DNA from: Macrococcus lamae
GTDB lineage: Bacteria; Bacillota; Bacilli; Staphylococcales; Staphylococcaceae
Direction: 5' to 3'
DNA length: 64,000 nucleotides
NCBI RefSeq assembly: GCF_004359545.1
Contig: NZ_SCWB01000011.1
Location: 1-64,000, forward strand
The first letter of the stretch is position 1, and the number at the start of each line of letters is the position of its first letter. This document shows, piece by piece, positions 9,434 through 20,312 of the stretch. The translations under genes were made by a program, and so were the position numbers. The notes beneath the pieces were generated by a model, which was given only the letters and a program-made list of their open reading frames with translations, had not been told where the DNA came from and did not search any database.

Positions 9434-10834
9434 TCAGCCTTCAAGGCCAGAATATTCGTAACTGATATCAGTGAATTTATTGTACTGTTTCATAAAGTTA
9501 AGCTTAACAGTGCCTGTTGGACCGTTACGCTGCTTGGCGATGATGATCTCAATTTCACCGTTCTCATCCTGCACGCCTGCATCAACTACGCCGTCTTCTC
9601 CGTCCTCACCATTACCGCGGTTATAATAATCATCGCGATACAAGAAGGCAACGATATCAGCATCCTGCTCGATTGACCCGGATTCACGGATATCACTCAT
9701 CATCGGTCGCTTGTCCTGACGCTGCTCTACACCACGAGAGAGCTGACTGAGTGCAATCACCGGACATTCCAGTTCTCTCGCCAGAGCTTTCAGCATTCGT
9801 GAAATTTCAGATACTTCCTGCTGACGATTATCCGAACTTCTTGAACCCGATCCTTGAATCAACTGTAAATAATCAATCAGTATCATGTCAAGTCCATGTT
9901 CCTGCTTCAACCGACGGCTCTTCGCCCGAATGTCAGTAATACGGATTCCCGGTGTATCATCGATATAAATATTGGTTTTAGCAAGCTTACCGATAGCAAC
10001 CGTAAATCGGTTCCAGTCCTCATTTTCCATCGTTCCGGTACGCAGACGGTTCGAGTCGACATTGCCGGTACTGCAGATCATACGAGTCGCAAGCTGGTCA
10101 GCTCCCATCTCCAAAGAAAAGATGGCGACAGAATAGTCATTATTATGAGTAGCCACTTGCTGTGCGATGTTGAGTGCGAATGCTGTTTTACCGACTGAGG
10201 GACGAGCGGCAATAATGATTAAGTCATTTCGGTTGAAGCCGGCTGTCATTTTATCAAGATCGCGATACCCTGTCGGTATGCCAGGTGTCTGCCCCTGGTT
10301 GCGGTCAAGTTCTTCAGCATTTTCAAATACTGTCTGAAGGATTTCTTTAATATATTTGAAACCGTCAGTTCCTCGTGAGGCTGAAATCTCCATGATGCGT
10401 TTCTCAGCGTCACTGAGCAGCGATTCTAGTTCAAGCTCATTATTATAGCCATCTTTAGCTATAGAATCAGCGACTGTAATCAGTTGTCGTTTTACAGCAT
10501 CCCGAAAGACAATTTCGGTATAAAAATCAATATTGCGTGTCGTCGGAACAATATTGGATAATTCCAGCAAATAAGCTGGTCCACCTGCTTCATCAAGCGT
10601 TCCTTCTGCTGTCATCTGATTGGTAATAGTTACAATATCTACTTCAGAGTTTTTTTCAGCAAGCGACAGCATAGCTTGAAAGATGTGCTGATGATTCTTC
10701 CGGTAGAAGTGCTGAGGCATCAAACGTTCGAGCGTCGGCATCAGCAGCTCCGGATCGATCAATATCGCACCAAGGACAGACTGCTCCGCTTCTAAATGAT
10801 GGGGCATCTGCAGTGATTGATTGTAGTCTTCCAT
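9434..10834 (-). CDS. dnaB: Replicative DNA helicase DnaB
   Basis: This hexameric 5'-3' helicase works at the replication fork (called DnaC in B. subtilis). The N-terminal DnaG-binding domain covers about 1-110 and the RecA-like motor about 175-440. The Walker A AARPSVGKTAFALN, the B motif MILIDYLQLI and the R-rich SQLSRGVEQRQDKRPMMSDIRESG motif are visible. At 466 residues it is full length. GGAGG lies 7 nt before the ATG. It follows rplI by 20 bp, the usual rplI-dnaB order. Confidence 0.97.
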   Translation of the reverse strand: MEDYNQSLQMPHHLEAEQSVLGAILIDPELLMPTLERLMPQHFYRKNHQHIFQAMLSLAEKNSEVDIVTITNQMTAEGTLDEAGGPAYLLELSNIVPTTRNIDFYTEIVFRDAVKRQLITVADSIAKDGYNNELELESLLSDAEKRIMEISASRGTDGFKYIKEILQTVFENAEELDRNQGQTPGIPTGYRDLDKMTAGFNRNDLIIIAARPSVGKTAFALNIAQQVATHNNDYSVAIFSLEMGADQLATRMICSTGNVDSNRLRTGTMENEDWNRFTVAIGKLAKTNIYIDDTPGIRITDIRAKSRRLKQEHGLDMILIDYLQLIQGSGSRSSDNRQQEVSEISRMLKALARELECPVIALSQLSRGVEQRQDKRPMMSDIRESGSIEQDADIVAFLYRDDYYNRGNGEDGEDGVVDAGVQDENGEIEIIIAKQRNGPTGTVKLNFMKQYNKFTDISYEYSGLEG

Positions 10835-10854
10835 CGGTGCGCCTCCTTCTAATG

Positions 10855-11301
10855 TTACGCTTCAGTCACATGGACTTTCAGTGTTGCGGACACTTGATGA
10901 TGAAGTTTTACGGGCACATTGGTGTAACCCAGACTTCTGATACCATCAGGCAGGTCCATTTTTCTTTTATCAACTTTAATATCATGCTGCTGCTTCAATG
11001 CTTCTACAATCTGTTTTGTACTAACGGATCCAAAAAGTCGTCCGCCGTCTCCAGCCTTGGCTGTGACACTGACTTCAAGCGCTTCAATGCGCTCTTTTAA
11101 CTCTTCAGCATCAATTAAAGCCTGCTCTTTATCTTTTTCTACACGTTTATTTTGAGCTTGTAACTGTTTAAGGTTACCCGGTGTTGCTTCAATCGCATAA
11201 TTATTTTTAAGCAGGAAGTTATTTGCATAACCTACCGGTACCTCTTTGACTTCACCTTTTTTTCCTTTTCCTTTAACGTCCTGTGTAAAAATCACTTTCA
11301 T
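10855..11301 (-). CDS. rplI: 50S ribosomal protein L9
   Basis: L9 binds 23S rRNA at the base of the L1 stalk and helps keep the reading frame. Its N-terminal domain ([21 protein letters not shown], with [13 protein letters not shown]) and its C-terminal domain are joined by a long helix rich in Lys, Gln and Glu. At 148 residues it is normal length. The start overlaps the gdpP stop as TAATG, and the ribosome site GAGGAG lies inside gdpP, which suggests coupled translation. Confidence 0.97.
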   Translation of the reverse strand: MKVIFTQDVKGKGKKGEVKEVPVGYANNFLLKNNYAIEATPGNLKQLQAQNKRVEKDKEQALIDAEELKERIEALEVSVTAKAGDGGRLFGSVSTKQIVEALKQQHDIKVDKRKMDLPDGIRSLGYTNVPVKLHHQVSATLKVHVTEA

Positions 11302-13271
11302 TATACTTCACTCCTCGAAAATTGTTCTGCGATGACCTCTTCAAGCTGGTCAATCGCCGTTCCTACTGTCATATTAGTTAACTGCACGGCAGCATTTGAT
11401 AAATGACCGCCACCACCCATTGCTTCCATCACAAGCTGAACGTTGATTTCACCTAGCGAGCGGGCCGATATTCCGATCATATCGTCACTTCTTCTTGCTA
11501 CAACAAACGATGCCTCAACACCGTCAAGGCTGAGTAATTCATCTGCAGCCTGAGCGACAACGACTGGATGATAGATTTCATCGTCTCTACCGTAAGCTAT
11601 CGCTACTCCGTCTCTGCCAAGTTCCACTGTTTTGATAAGTTCACTACGCTTTATGTACGTATCAATATCATCTTTCAGGAAGTGCTGACAGAGAATCGTG
11701 TCTGCCCCGTGGCTCCTCAAATAACTTGCCGCATCAAATGTACGAGACCCTGTACGCAGTGTGAAGTTTCTTGTGTCTACAATAATACCGGCCAGCATGA
11801 CAGTCGATTCAAGACGCGTCAATTTGTGTTCTTCCGGCTGATATTCCAGCAACTCCGTCACAAGTTCCGCCGTGGAACTTGCATAAGGCTCCATATAGAC
11901 AAGCAGCGGGCTTAAAATAAAATCTTCTCCTCGGCGGTGATGGTCAATGACTACTTTACGTGATGCTTTATTCAATATATTCTCATCAATGACCATATTC
12001 GGCTTATGCGTATCTACAACAACAAGTGTCGTCCGGTTAGTCATCAAGAGCCATGCTTCATCAGAAGTGATGAAAGTTTCATTCAGTTCTGGTTTTTCAG
12101 CGATTTCACCCATAACGCGGCTCAATGTGTCATCGATGTCATGATCATTTAATACTATATAGGCTTTCAATTGATTCATCTTAGCAAATCTTGCTACTCC
12201 GATGGCTGCACCGATAGCATCCATATCCGGACGTTTATGACCCATGATGATGACATTATCACCTTCAGCTAATATATCTTTTAAGGCGTGGGAAATAACC
12301 CGGGCACGAACGCGCGTACGTTTTTCCATAGGATCTGTTTTTCCGCCGAAGAAGCGCACACCACCTGCAGAGTTTTTAATCGCTACTTGGTCACCCCCAC
12401 GCCCAAGTGCAAGATCGAGACTTGATTGAGCGAGTTCACCGAGAGCAATCAGATTATCAGCACCTTCACCGATTCCAATACTTAATGTAATCTGTGTTTT
12501 CTTCTCGCGACTCTTCTCACGTATAATATCCAGCAAGTTAAATTTCGTCTGTTCAATCTGCTTAAGGATATGGTGGTTCAAGAAAATGATAAACTGGTCT
12601 GAAGAATAGCGTTTGACAAAGACATTGTTCTCCTCAGCCCAAGTGTTTATGGCCGCTGTCATCATACTGTTCATTTCTGTTCTGTTGGCATCACTCATAT
12701 TCTGTGTCAGTTCATCATAGTTATCAAGAAAAATCGTACCGATGACCGGCTTTGATTCCTCGTACAATTCATAAGTTTCTACTTTATCGGTAATATCCAG
12801 GAAGTAGAGGACATTTGTCTCCTTTGAGTATCTCACTTTAAACTTGGAGTCATTGTATTGTGCAGGGACTTCTTCAACACCTGTCACTTTCAGCTGATTA
12901 AGCAGATTTGGAAAGATTTCATTGATAGAGTCGCTTAAAATCGGACGATCAATTTTGTCATTAATAAAAAGATTATGCCATTCAACATGATCTGATTCAT
13001 CAAGCAGCACGACTCCGACAGGTAGCTCTGTGATGGCATACGTCTTGCTTTTTTCAACGCGTGTTGCCAGCTGCTGAAAATACCTTTCGTTTCGCTGAAT
13101 ACTGTTTCTCAGCACAAACGCACAGACAATGATGATTGCTATAATGATACTTCCTGCAAGTAATGCCATTAAACGATGAACAGTAAATAACAGGACTACT
13201 AGAATAAGAGCAGCCAGACACATTACTGCGAAAGGAAATACAAGTGTCTGCCTATTATATTTACGATTCAT
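11301..13271 (-). CDS. gdpP: Cyclic-di-AMP phosphodiesterase GdpP
   Basis: GdpP hydrolyses c-di-AMP to pApA and so affects osmotic balance, cell-wall stress and beta-lactam tolerance. Order: two membrane helices (about 12-52), a PAS-like domain, a degenerate GGDEF domain (about 170-300) and a DHH/DHHA1 phosphodiesterase (about 335-655). Catalytic motifs [18 protein letters not shown] and the signature VIDHHRR are intact, as is the DHHA1 GGGGH. The ATG at 13271 is preferred (GAGGTG 5 nt upstream) over the adjacent GTG and gives 656 residues, matching S. aureus. It follows the yybS-like gene. Confidence 0.96.
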   Translation of the reverse strand: MNRKYNRQTLVFPFAVMCLAALILVVLLFTVHRLMALLAGSIIIAIIIVCAFVLRNSIQRNERYFQQLATRVEKSKTYAITELPVGVVLLDESDHVEWHNLFINDKIDRPILSDSINEIFPNLLNQLKVTGVEEVPAQYNDSKFKVRYSKETNVLYFLDITDKVETYELYEESKPVIGTIFLDNYDELTQNMSDANRTEMNSMMTAAINTWAEENNVFVKRYSSDQFIIFLNHHILKQIEQTKFNLLDIIREKSREKKTQITLSIGIGEGADNLIALGELAQSSLDLALGRGGDQVAIKNSAGGVRFFGGKTDPMEKRTRVRARVISHALKDILAEGDNVIIMGHKRPDMDAIGAAIGVARFAKMNQLKAYIVLNDHDIDDTLSRVMGEIAEKPELNETFITSDEAWLLMTNRTTLVVVDTHKPNMVIDENILNKASRKVVIDHHRRGEDFILSPLLVYMEPYASSTAELVTELLEYQPEEHKLTRLESTVMLAGIIVDTRNFTLRTGSRTFDAASYLRSHGADTILCQHFLKDDIDTYIKRSELIKTVELGRDGVAIAYGRDDEIYHPVVVAQAADELLSLDGVEASFVVARRSDDMIGISARSLGEINVQLVMEAMGGGGHLSNAAVQLTNMTVGTAIDQLEEVIAEQFSRSEV

Positions 13272-13290
13272 CACGACACCTCACCATACA

Positions 13291-14202
13291 TTATAGTTTG
13301 ATTCTTGCTTTGACGTTAATAATTAAATCCAGCATACCTAAAAGCTGAGTCACCGGCGCCATTATAAAGGCGAAGATAAACATCAGTATATTGATAATAA
13401 CAGGGGTACGTTTCACTTTAATAAAGAAACTGATCAGTGAAATTCCTTGAATAAATATAATCCATTCTAACACATACTGTAAGTTTGTTACTATGCCGAG
13501 AAGAACGACATCTTCAGGTGACAGAAACAATTTTATAAGCACAGCAATGACGTATATATACAGCGCGGTCTTTGGTACACGCCAAAAATAAAGCGGTCTG
13601 AACTCCGGAACTGCTATTTTTAAGTTTCTTAAGAGTGGCATTACAATCAACAAGCTGATTAAACTTAATAGAAAAGCTAACAGTACGATAACACCAGGAA
13701 CCTGCAGCTGCAGCTGATCAAGAGCCGTATTGAACAGCTGGATATTTTCCCGGGAAATGTTGTCTTTCCCGAGCTCTGCTTCGACCATTGTCATATAAGA
13801 ATCTTTAATATTGCTGAACCATTCCTTTGTCGTTGGCATTAAATCCATCAGCTGCATGAAAATAATTGAAGCAAGTGAATAGAGACTGAGAAAAGTTGTC
13901 AAAGCAAACAACATGTATTCTTTCGAAGCTCGGGCCTCAAGCAGTCGTCCAATTAAATAACCAGCGAGCAATGTTCCGATAATTACTTGAAGAGCAAATA
14001 AATCGAAAGCTATCAGTGAAATAGTAATCACTATCCCACTCATCAAATAGAAACCACGTTTATCTTTGCAAAATAAATAGACAGCCGGCAATAACAGAAA
14101 CGGTGCCAGTATGAGAATAAGTCCAGGTAACAAGTCCATTAGTAAACCGACTAACAGCATAATGGCACTAATAACTATCGTTTTAATTAAATCCAATTTC
14201 AA
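13291..14202 (-). CDS. yybS: YybS-family membrane protein (DUF2232)
   Basis: About eight hydrophobic segments fill this 303-residue protein, from the N-terminal TIVISAIMLLVGLLMDLLPGLILIL to the C-terminal INILMFIFAFIMAPVTQLLGMLDL. The position directly upstream of gdpP and the DUF2232-like pattern identify it as YybS. Its molecular function is unknown. In staphylococci it is transcribed with gdpP and rplI. The start is TTG (14202) behind a weak purine-rich site, so the exact start is uncertain. Confidence 0.85.
   Translation of the reverse strand: MKLDLIKTIVISAIMLLVGLLMDLLPGLILILAPFLLLPAVYLFCKDKRGFYLMSGIVITISLIAFDLFALQVIIGTLLAGYLIGRLLEARASKEYMLFALTTFLSLYSLASIIFMQLMDLMPTTKEWFSNIKDSYMTMVEAELGKDNISRENIQLFNTALDQLQLQVPGVIVLLAFLLSLISLLIVMPLLRNLKIAVPEFRPLYFWRVPKTALYIYVIAVLIKLFLSPEDVVLLGIVTNLQYVLEWIIFIQGISLISFFIKVKRTPVIINILMFIFAFIMAPVTQLLGMLDLIINVKARIKL
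13745..13758. promoter_or_regulatory. Noc-binding-site-like sequence
   Basis: TTTTCCCGGGAAAT matches the B. subtilis Noc site ATTTCCCGGGAAAT at 13 of 14 positions. It lies inside the yybS-like coding region. A Noc protein is encoded at 38494-39339. Confidence 0.5.
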
Positions 14203-14296
14203 ATCTGAACACTCTTTCTCATATAATTTTCATAACGTTTCTATTTTACAACTTATGAGCCAATACCTCAATGTATGACCATTAGACTATAAACCA

Positions 14297-14330
14297 TAAA
14301 AAAACACACTGTCTGTAAAGACAATGTGTT
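14297..14330 (-). terminator. Terminator of the yceI-like gene
   Basis: A 12-bp stem (14303-14314 with 14319-14330, GTAA loop) is followed on the minus strand by T6. Confidence 0.85.
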
Positions 14331-14350
14331 CAGCGCTATCAAATGACTTT

Positions 14351-14866
14351 CTATTCTTCAATTGCAAGTTCAATACCTGCTTCAAACTTAACATCTTTAC
14401 CAACCATTACGCCGCCTGATTCAAGAGCCTGGTTCCATGTAATGCCATATTTCTCGCGGTTGATTTTTCCAGATACGATGAAGCCAGTTACATCTCCACC
14501 TGACATCGGATTTTTCTGGACGCCATTAAACTCTACATCGAACGTTTCAGTGTGAGTTACATCTTTAATTGTTAGTTCACCAGTTACAGAAGTTTCTGAT
14601 ACAGAAGAAGAAACAAATTTAATTTCAGGATACTGTTCAATGTCGAAGAAATCAGCTGATTTTAAATGGCCATCACGATCTCCATTATTTGTGTCGATAG
14701 AATCAACTTTAACAGCTGCTGTTACTTGAACAGTTGATAAGTCGTTGATATCTCCAGTTGCCTGAACATCGTAATCAGTGAATTCACCTTTTACTTTTGA
14801 AACCATTAAGTGTTTGATAGAAAATTCAATAGAGCTGTGATTTGGATCTAATTTAAAGTTTGTCAT
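14351..14866 (-). CDS. YceI-family lipid-binding-like protein
   Basis: The 171-residue protein shows the YceI pattern: FKLDPNHSSIEFSIKHLMVSKVKGEF at the start, then DVQATGDINDLS, GHLKSADFFDIEQYPEI, and the closing KYGITWNQALESGGVMVGKDVKFEAGIEL. Members form a lipocalin-like barrel, and E. coli and Thermus relatives bind polyisoprenoids. There is no signal peptide here, so it is likely cytoplasmic, as is usual for staphylococcal copies. It has its own ribosome site (AGAGG) and terminator and is monocistronic. The biological role is unknown. Confidence 0.9.
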   Translation of the reverse strand: MTNFKLDPNHSSIEFSIKHLMVSKVKGEFTDYDVQATGDINDLSTVQVTAAVKVDSIDTNNGDRDGHLKSADFFDIEQYPEIKFVSSSVSETSVTGELTIKDVTHTETFDVEFNGVQKNPMSGGDVTGFIVSGKINREKYGITWNQALESGGVMVGKDVKFEAGIELAIEE

Positions 14867-15079
14867 GGGTTAATAACCTCTTTCTGATTTGTGTTTTATT
14901 AATTCTATATTTAATATATCAGATATAATTAATATAGTAAAGTATAAATTTTATATTAATTTTGAAATTACAAAATTTACAAAGTTATAAAATTTTATAC
15001 GGATAATTTATTCATTATCAATATCATTTATGTTATGTTATCAGAATAGTCTGATTACAATTGATATGGAGGTAATTAT

Positions 15080-16612
15080 ATGAGTACATCAAAGACTGAA
15101 AGCAAGGGTATTATGAATCGCTTTTTAGATGTCATTGAAAAATCCGGGAATAAGCTTCCTGATCCAGTAGTCATTTTTATTTCTTTATGCGGCATTATTT
15201 TATTTGCTTCCTTCCTTGCAGGAATCACAGGGTTATCCGCCAAAAATCCGGCTGATGGAAAAGTTGTCCATGCGGTTAATTTACTGACACCTGATGGTTT
15301 TGTCAAAATACTGACTAAGGCTGTAGAAAACTTTGCTGCCTTTCCGCCTCTTGGTCTTGTGTTAGTAGTCATGCTCGGAGTTGGTCTGGCAGAGAAAACA
15401 GGCTATTTTGAAACAGTAATGAAATCTACTATTGAAAAAGCACCTAAGAAAATTATCATTCCTGTCATCATACTTGTTGGGATATTGGGCAATTCAGCAG
15501 GTGATGCGGCTCCTATTGTTCTTCCTCCTATAGCGGCGATGGTATTCATCAGGCTCGGCTATCATCCAATTGCTGGACTTGTCATGGCATATGCGGCAGC
15601 TCTCGGAGGATTTTCAGCAAGTTTATTAATCGGCATGACAGATGCATTGATGGTTGCTTTTACAGAACCTGCCACTAAACTTATAGATGGTACAGTAAAA
15701 GTCAATGCAGCAATGAATTACTATTTCCTTTCAGCTTCTACAGTATTGCTGTTAATCGTAGCATGGTATATTACTACAAAAATTACCATTCCACGATTTG
15801 GTTCTTACCAAGATCCCGAAGCCTCATCAAACAGTAATGATGATATTACCCCACAGGAAAGAAAAGCGATGCATCTTGCTAATTTAAGCCTGCTGTTGTC
15901 TTTATTACTGTTTGCAGCACTTGCCATTCCACAGAATGGTCTACTCAGAAATGCCGAAACTGGCAGCTTAATTGAGAATTCCCCGCTAATGGCCGGAATA
16001 GTCCCTATTATTACCTTACTATTTCTTATACCAGGTCTTGTTTATGGTTTTGTTGCCGGTACTATGAAAAGTACTAAACAATTCGCTAGTATGCTTGGAG
16101 AATCTATGAGTACCATGGGACCATTTATCGTTATCGTCTTTTTTGCAGCACAGATGCTCGCTTACTTCTCATGGAGTAACCTTGGTACTATTATTGCCAT
16201 TAAAGGAGCAGAAGCACTGCAGGGACAGAATGGTGTGGTTCTAATTCTTGGTATCATCATTCTATCTGCTTCTATCAACATGCTGATTGGCAGTGCATCA
16301 GCTAAATGGGCAATACTTGCTCCGATACTCATCCCAATGCTAATGCTTCTCGGATTTCACCCGGCATTCACTCAGGTCATATACCGTGTAGGTGACTCAA
16401 TCACAAACCCTATCACACCGATGATGCCTTATTTGCCACTATTACTATCTTATGCTCAGCGTTATCAGAAAGATGTAGGCCTCGGTACATTAATTGCAGC
16501 GTTAATGCCATATTCAATTGGTTTTGCTATTTTCTGGTCTATTCTTGTAGTCATCTGGTATTTACTTGGTATTCCAGTTGGACCTGGCGGACCTATTCAT
16601 TTGGAGGGATAA
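15080..16612 (+). CDS. AbgT-family transporter
   Basis: The family includes E. coli AbgT (p-aminobenzoyl-glutamate uptake) and MtrF (sulfonamide efflux). About eleven to thirteen hydrophobic stretches are seen in 510 residues. The conserved helical hairpin region AGDAAPIVLPPIAAMVF near residue 150 and the second repeat GSASAKWAILAPILIPML with DSITNPITPMMPYLPLLL near 400-470 are typical. GGAGG lies 8 nt before the ATG. It is coupled to an M20 peptidase 3 bp downstream, so import of an aminoacyl or benzoyl amide for hydrolysis is likely. The actual substrate cannot be told from sequence. Confidence 0.88.
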   Translation: MSTSKTESKGIMNRFLDVIEKSGNKLPDPVVIFISLCGIILFASFLAGITGLSAKNPADGKVVHAVNLLTPDGFVKILTKAVENFAAFPPLGLVLVVMLGVGLAEKTGYFETVMKSTIEKAPKKIIIPVIILVGILGNSAGDAAPIVLPPIAAMVFIRLGYHPIAGLVMAYAAALGGFSASLLIGMTDALMVAFTEPATKLIDGTVKVNAAMNYYFLSASTVLLLIVAWYITTKITIPRFGSYQDPEASSNSNDDITPQERKAMHLANLSLLLSLLLFAALAIPQNGLLRNAETGSLIENSPLMAGIVPIITLLFLIPGLVYGFVAGTMKSTKQFASMLGESMSTMGPFIVIVFFAAQMLAYFSWSNLGTIIAIKGAEALQGQNGVVLILGIIILSASINMLIGSASAKWAILAPILIPMLMLLGFHPAFTQVIYRVGDSITNPITPMMPYLPLLLSYAQRYQKDVGLGTLIAALMPYSIGFAIFWSILVVIWYLLGIPVGPGGPIHLEG

Positions 16613-16615
16613 ATA

Positions 16616-17770
16616 ATGAGTTATCAAAATTATGAGGAAAGAATTATTCAGTATCGCAGACATCTGCATGCACATCCTGAATTATCATTTCAGGAGTACG
16701 AAACAGCAAAATACATTAGAGAAATTTTAGAAACGATGGAGAACTGTGAAGTTATTCATCTGACAGAGACAGGCACTGTTGGTGTGTTCAATAAAGGTCA
16801 AGGAAAGAAAGTAGGATTACGTGCAGATATTGATGCGCTCCCTATTGAGGAAGAACGAACAGAATTTGACTTCGTATCACAAAATAAAGGAGTCATGCAT
16901 GCCTGCGGACATGATGGACATACGGCCATACTACTTGGAGCTGCTCATTATATTAATGAACATATAGATGAATTTCCTAATGAAATCCATTGTATCTTCC
17001 AGCATGCTGAAGAGCTTATTCCAGGTGGCGCAAGAGAAATGGTTGCAACAGGTCATTTTGATGATTTTGACTTTATATATGGTCACCATCTAATGGCTCT
17101 TCTCGAAGAAGGACTGATTGACATTAAAGAAGGTGCTGCAAGTGCAAACTCCGATGTCTATCAAATCATCATTCAAGGTAGAGGTGGTCATGCGAGTCAA
17201 CCCCATGTAAATATAGATCCTGTGCTCATAGGTTCACAGTACATCACTAATCTTCAGCAAATCGTTTCTCGTCAAATTGATCCGTTTATGCCGGCAGTTA
17301 TTTCTAATACTGTATTCCAAGGAGGTCAGCTTGCCTCAGCGAATGTAATCCCGGACAAAGTGACTCTCGGAGGTTCAGTAAGGACTACAACTGTTGAGAC
17401 AAGAGAGTTGATTAAGCGTAATATGGAAAAACAGCTGAAAAATCTCTGTGAAGGTGTTGGAGCTAATTACACATTTAACTATACAGATGGATATGATGCT
17501 GTAATCAATGATCCTGATAAAACAGAATTTGTACGCTCAATTGCTGAAAATTTATATCCCGGTAAAGTCGTCAGAGAATTGCCGATGATGGGTGGTGAGG
17601 ACTTCAGTGCTTTTTCCAATAAAGTTCCTTCTTTCTATGCTTTCATCGGAACTGGACGTAAAGAAGGAGAATATGATGTCGCTCATCATCATCCAAGATT
17701 CGCTCTGAATGAAGATGCTTTTGAGATAGGTTACAATCTCTTTATTGAAGTAGCAAAAGAATATCGTTAA
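16616..17770 (+). CDS. M20-family amidohydrolase
   Basis: A metal-dependent amidohydrolase of the M20D type (HipO, AbgB and IAA-amino-acid hydrolase group). Metal-site motifs are present: MHACGHDGHTA near residue 100, FQHAEELIPGGA near 135, YGHHL near 160 and MGGEDFSAF near 325. The small dimerisation domain lies in between (GRGGHASQPH). At 384 residues it is full length. The ribosome site GGAGG is in the last codons of the transporter gene, so the two form an operon. It probably cleaves the imported N-acyl amino acid. Confidence 0.9.
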   Translation: MSYQNYEERIIQYRRHLHAHPELSFQEYETAKYIREILETMENCEVIHLTETGTVGVFNKGQGKKVGLRADIDALPIEEERTEFDFVSQNKGVMHACGHDGHTAILLGAAHYINEHIDEFPNEIHCIFQHAEELIPGGAREMVATGHFDDFDFIYGHHLMALLEEGLIDIKEGAASANSDVYQIIIQGRGGHASQPHVNIDPVLIGSQYITNLQQIVSRQIDPFMPAVISNTVFQGGQLASANVIPDKVTLGGSVRTTTVETRELIKRNMEKQLKNLCEGVGANYTFNYTDGYDAVINDPDKTEFVRSIAENLYPGKVVRELPMMGGEDFSAFSNKVPSFYAFIGTGRKEGEYDVAHHHPRFALNEDAFEIGYNLFIEVAKEYR

Positions 17771-17773
17771 ACA

Positions 17774-17810
17774 AAAAATCGGTTGGAATTGAATATTCCA
17801 ACCGATTTTT
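17774..17810. terminator. Bidirectional terminator between the M20 gene and serS
   Basis: A perfect 16-bp stem (17774-17789 with 17795-17810) has A5 on one side and T5 on the other. Confidence 0.9.
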
Positions 17811-17834
17811 ATTGTTTGCTGCTAATGGTATAAC

Positions 17835-19346
<1,512 letters not shown>

Positions 19347-19365
19347 AGACTATTTAATTAATCCT

Positions 19366-19394
19366 ATCTTATCAAATGAACTTTAGATGTGCAA
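19366..19394 (-). promoter_or_regulatory. Promoter of the serS T-box transcript
   Basis: TTGCAC (19394-19389) and TAAGAT (19371-19366) are separated by 17 bp, about 20 bp before stem I. Confidence 0.6.
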
Positions 19395-19438
19395 CTGAAT
19401 CTGTTAGACTATCTGTATTCATATTAAAGGAGACTATC

Positions 19439-20251
19439 ATGGAAACTATATCGCGCATCACTATTCCTCAGAGAGAAAATGAATCTCACAAAGGATATTA
19501 TGGCCGGATACTACTGATCGGCGGCAATCAGAACATGGGAGGTTCCATTATGCTCAGTGCTCGTGCGTGTGTCTACAGCGGAGGTGGCTTAACGACAGTG
19601 GTCACCCATCAGTCAAACCACACGGCACTTCATTCACGCTGTCCAGAAGCCATGGTCAGTGACTTATCAGATATTAAGCGACTGAGTAAGCTTGTAGCAG
19701 ATGCAGATTGTATTCTTATCGGTCCAGGGCTTGGTCTTGATTTCCAAGGAAATAATACATTGACATTCCTCTTCCAGCATATTAAAAACAATCAGACTGT
19801 TATCATCGACGGAGATGCTATCACTATATTAAGCAAATTAAGACATCCGCTGCCGGACTGCAACATTATCTTTACACCGCATCAGAAAGAATGGGAACGA
19901 CTAAGCGGTATTGAGATTGATGATCAGACACCTGAACGTAATAGAGCGGCTGCTCAGGAACTCGGCGCTCAAGTCGTATTAAAGAAACATAATACTGAGC
20001 TATACTTGAATTCTGGTGATTACCGCATCGAAAAAGGGAATCCTGCGATGGCTTCAGGTGGAATGGGTGATACATTAGCCGGCATCATCGCAAGCTTCGC
20101 CGGCCAGTTTGAGATTGAAGAAGCAATAAAGAAAGCCGTGTTTATTCATAGTAAGATTGGCGATAAACTGGCACAGGATATGTATGTCGTTCCTGCCTCT
20201 AAAATTATCGACGAGATTCCTTATATGATGAAACATCTGGAAGAAGAATAG
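19439..20251 (+). CDS. nnrD: ADP-dependent NAD(P)H-hydrate dehydratase
   Basis: This repair enzyme dehydrates the S-hydrates of NADH and NADPH using ADP. It has the ribokinase-like fold with GRILLIGGNQNMGGS near residue 20, GPGLG near 95 and the ATP-site motif NPAMASGGMGDTLAG near 205. The ATG at 19439 is chosen for its AAAGGAG site 6 nt upstream. The 270-residue product fits the family better than a reading 21 residues longer. It lacks the NnrE epimerase domain found fused in other bacteria. It diverges from serS, as in staphylococci. Confidence 0.94.
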   Translation: METISRITIPQRENESHKGYYGRILLIGGNQNMGGSIMLSARACVYSGGGLTTVVTHQSNHTALHSRCPEAMVSDLSDIKRLSKLVADADCILIGPGLGLDFQGNNTLTFLFQHIKNNQTVIIDGDAITILSKLRHPLPDCNIIFTPHQKEWERLSGIEIDDQTPERNRAAAQELGAQVVLKKHNTELYLNSGDYRIEKGNPAMASGGMGDTLAGIIASFAGQFEIEEAIKKAVFIHSKIGDKLAQDMYVVPASKIIDEIPYMMKHLEEE

Positions 20252-20259
20252 TTAATAAG

Positions 20260-20292
20260 AAAACCGGATAGACTTATAAGTCCATCCGGTTT
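20260..20292. terminator. Terminator between nnrD and gyrA
   Basis: Arms GAAACCGGATAGACTT and AAGTCCATCCGGTTTC pair with one mismatch. It separates the convergent genes. Confidence 0.7.
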
Positions 20293-20312
20293 CTATTTTA
20301 TTTCATGAAAAA

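Noticed and set aside
9232-9444. A 70-residue minus-strand open frame between purA and dnaB
   Set aside because: It is built from AT-rich sequence, runs through the dnaB terminator hairpin, overlaps the dnaB stop and lacks a ribosome site.
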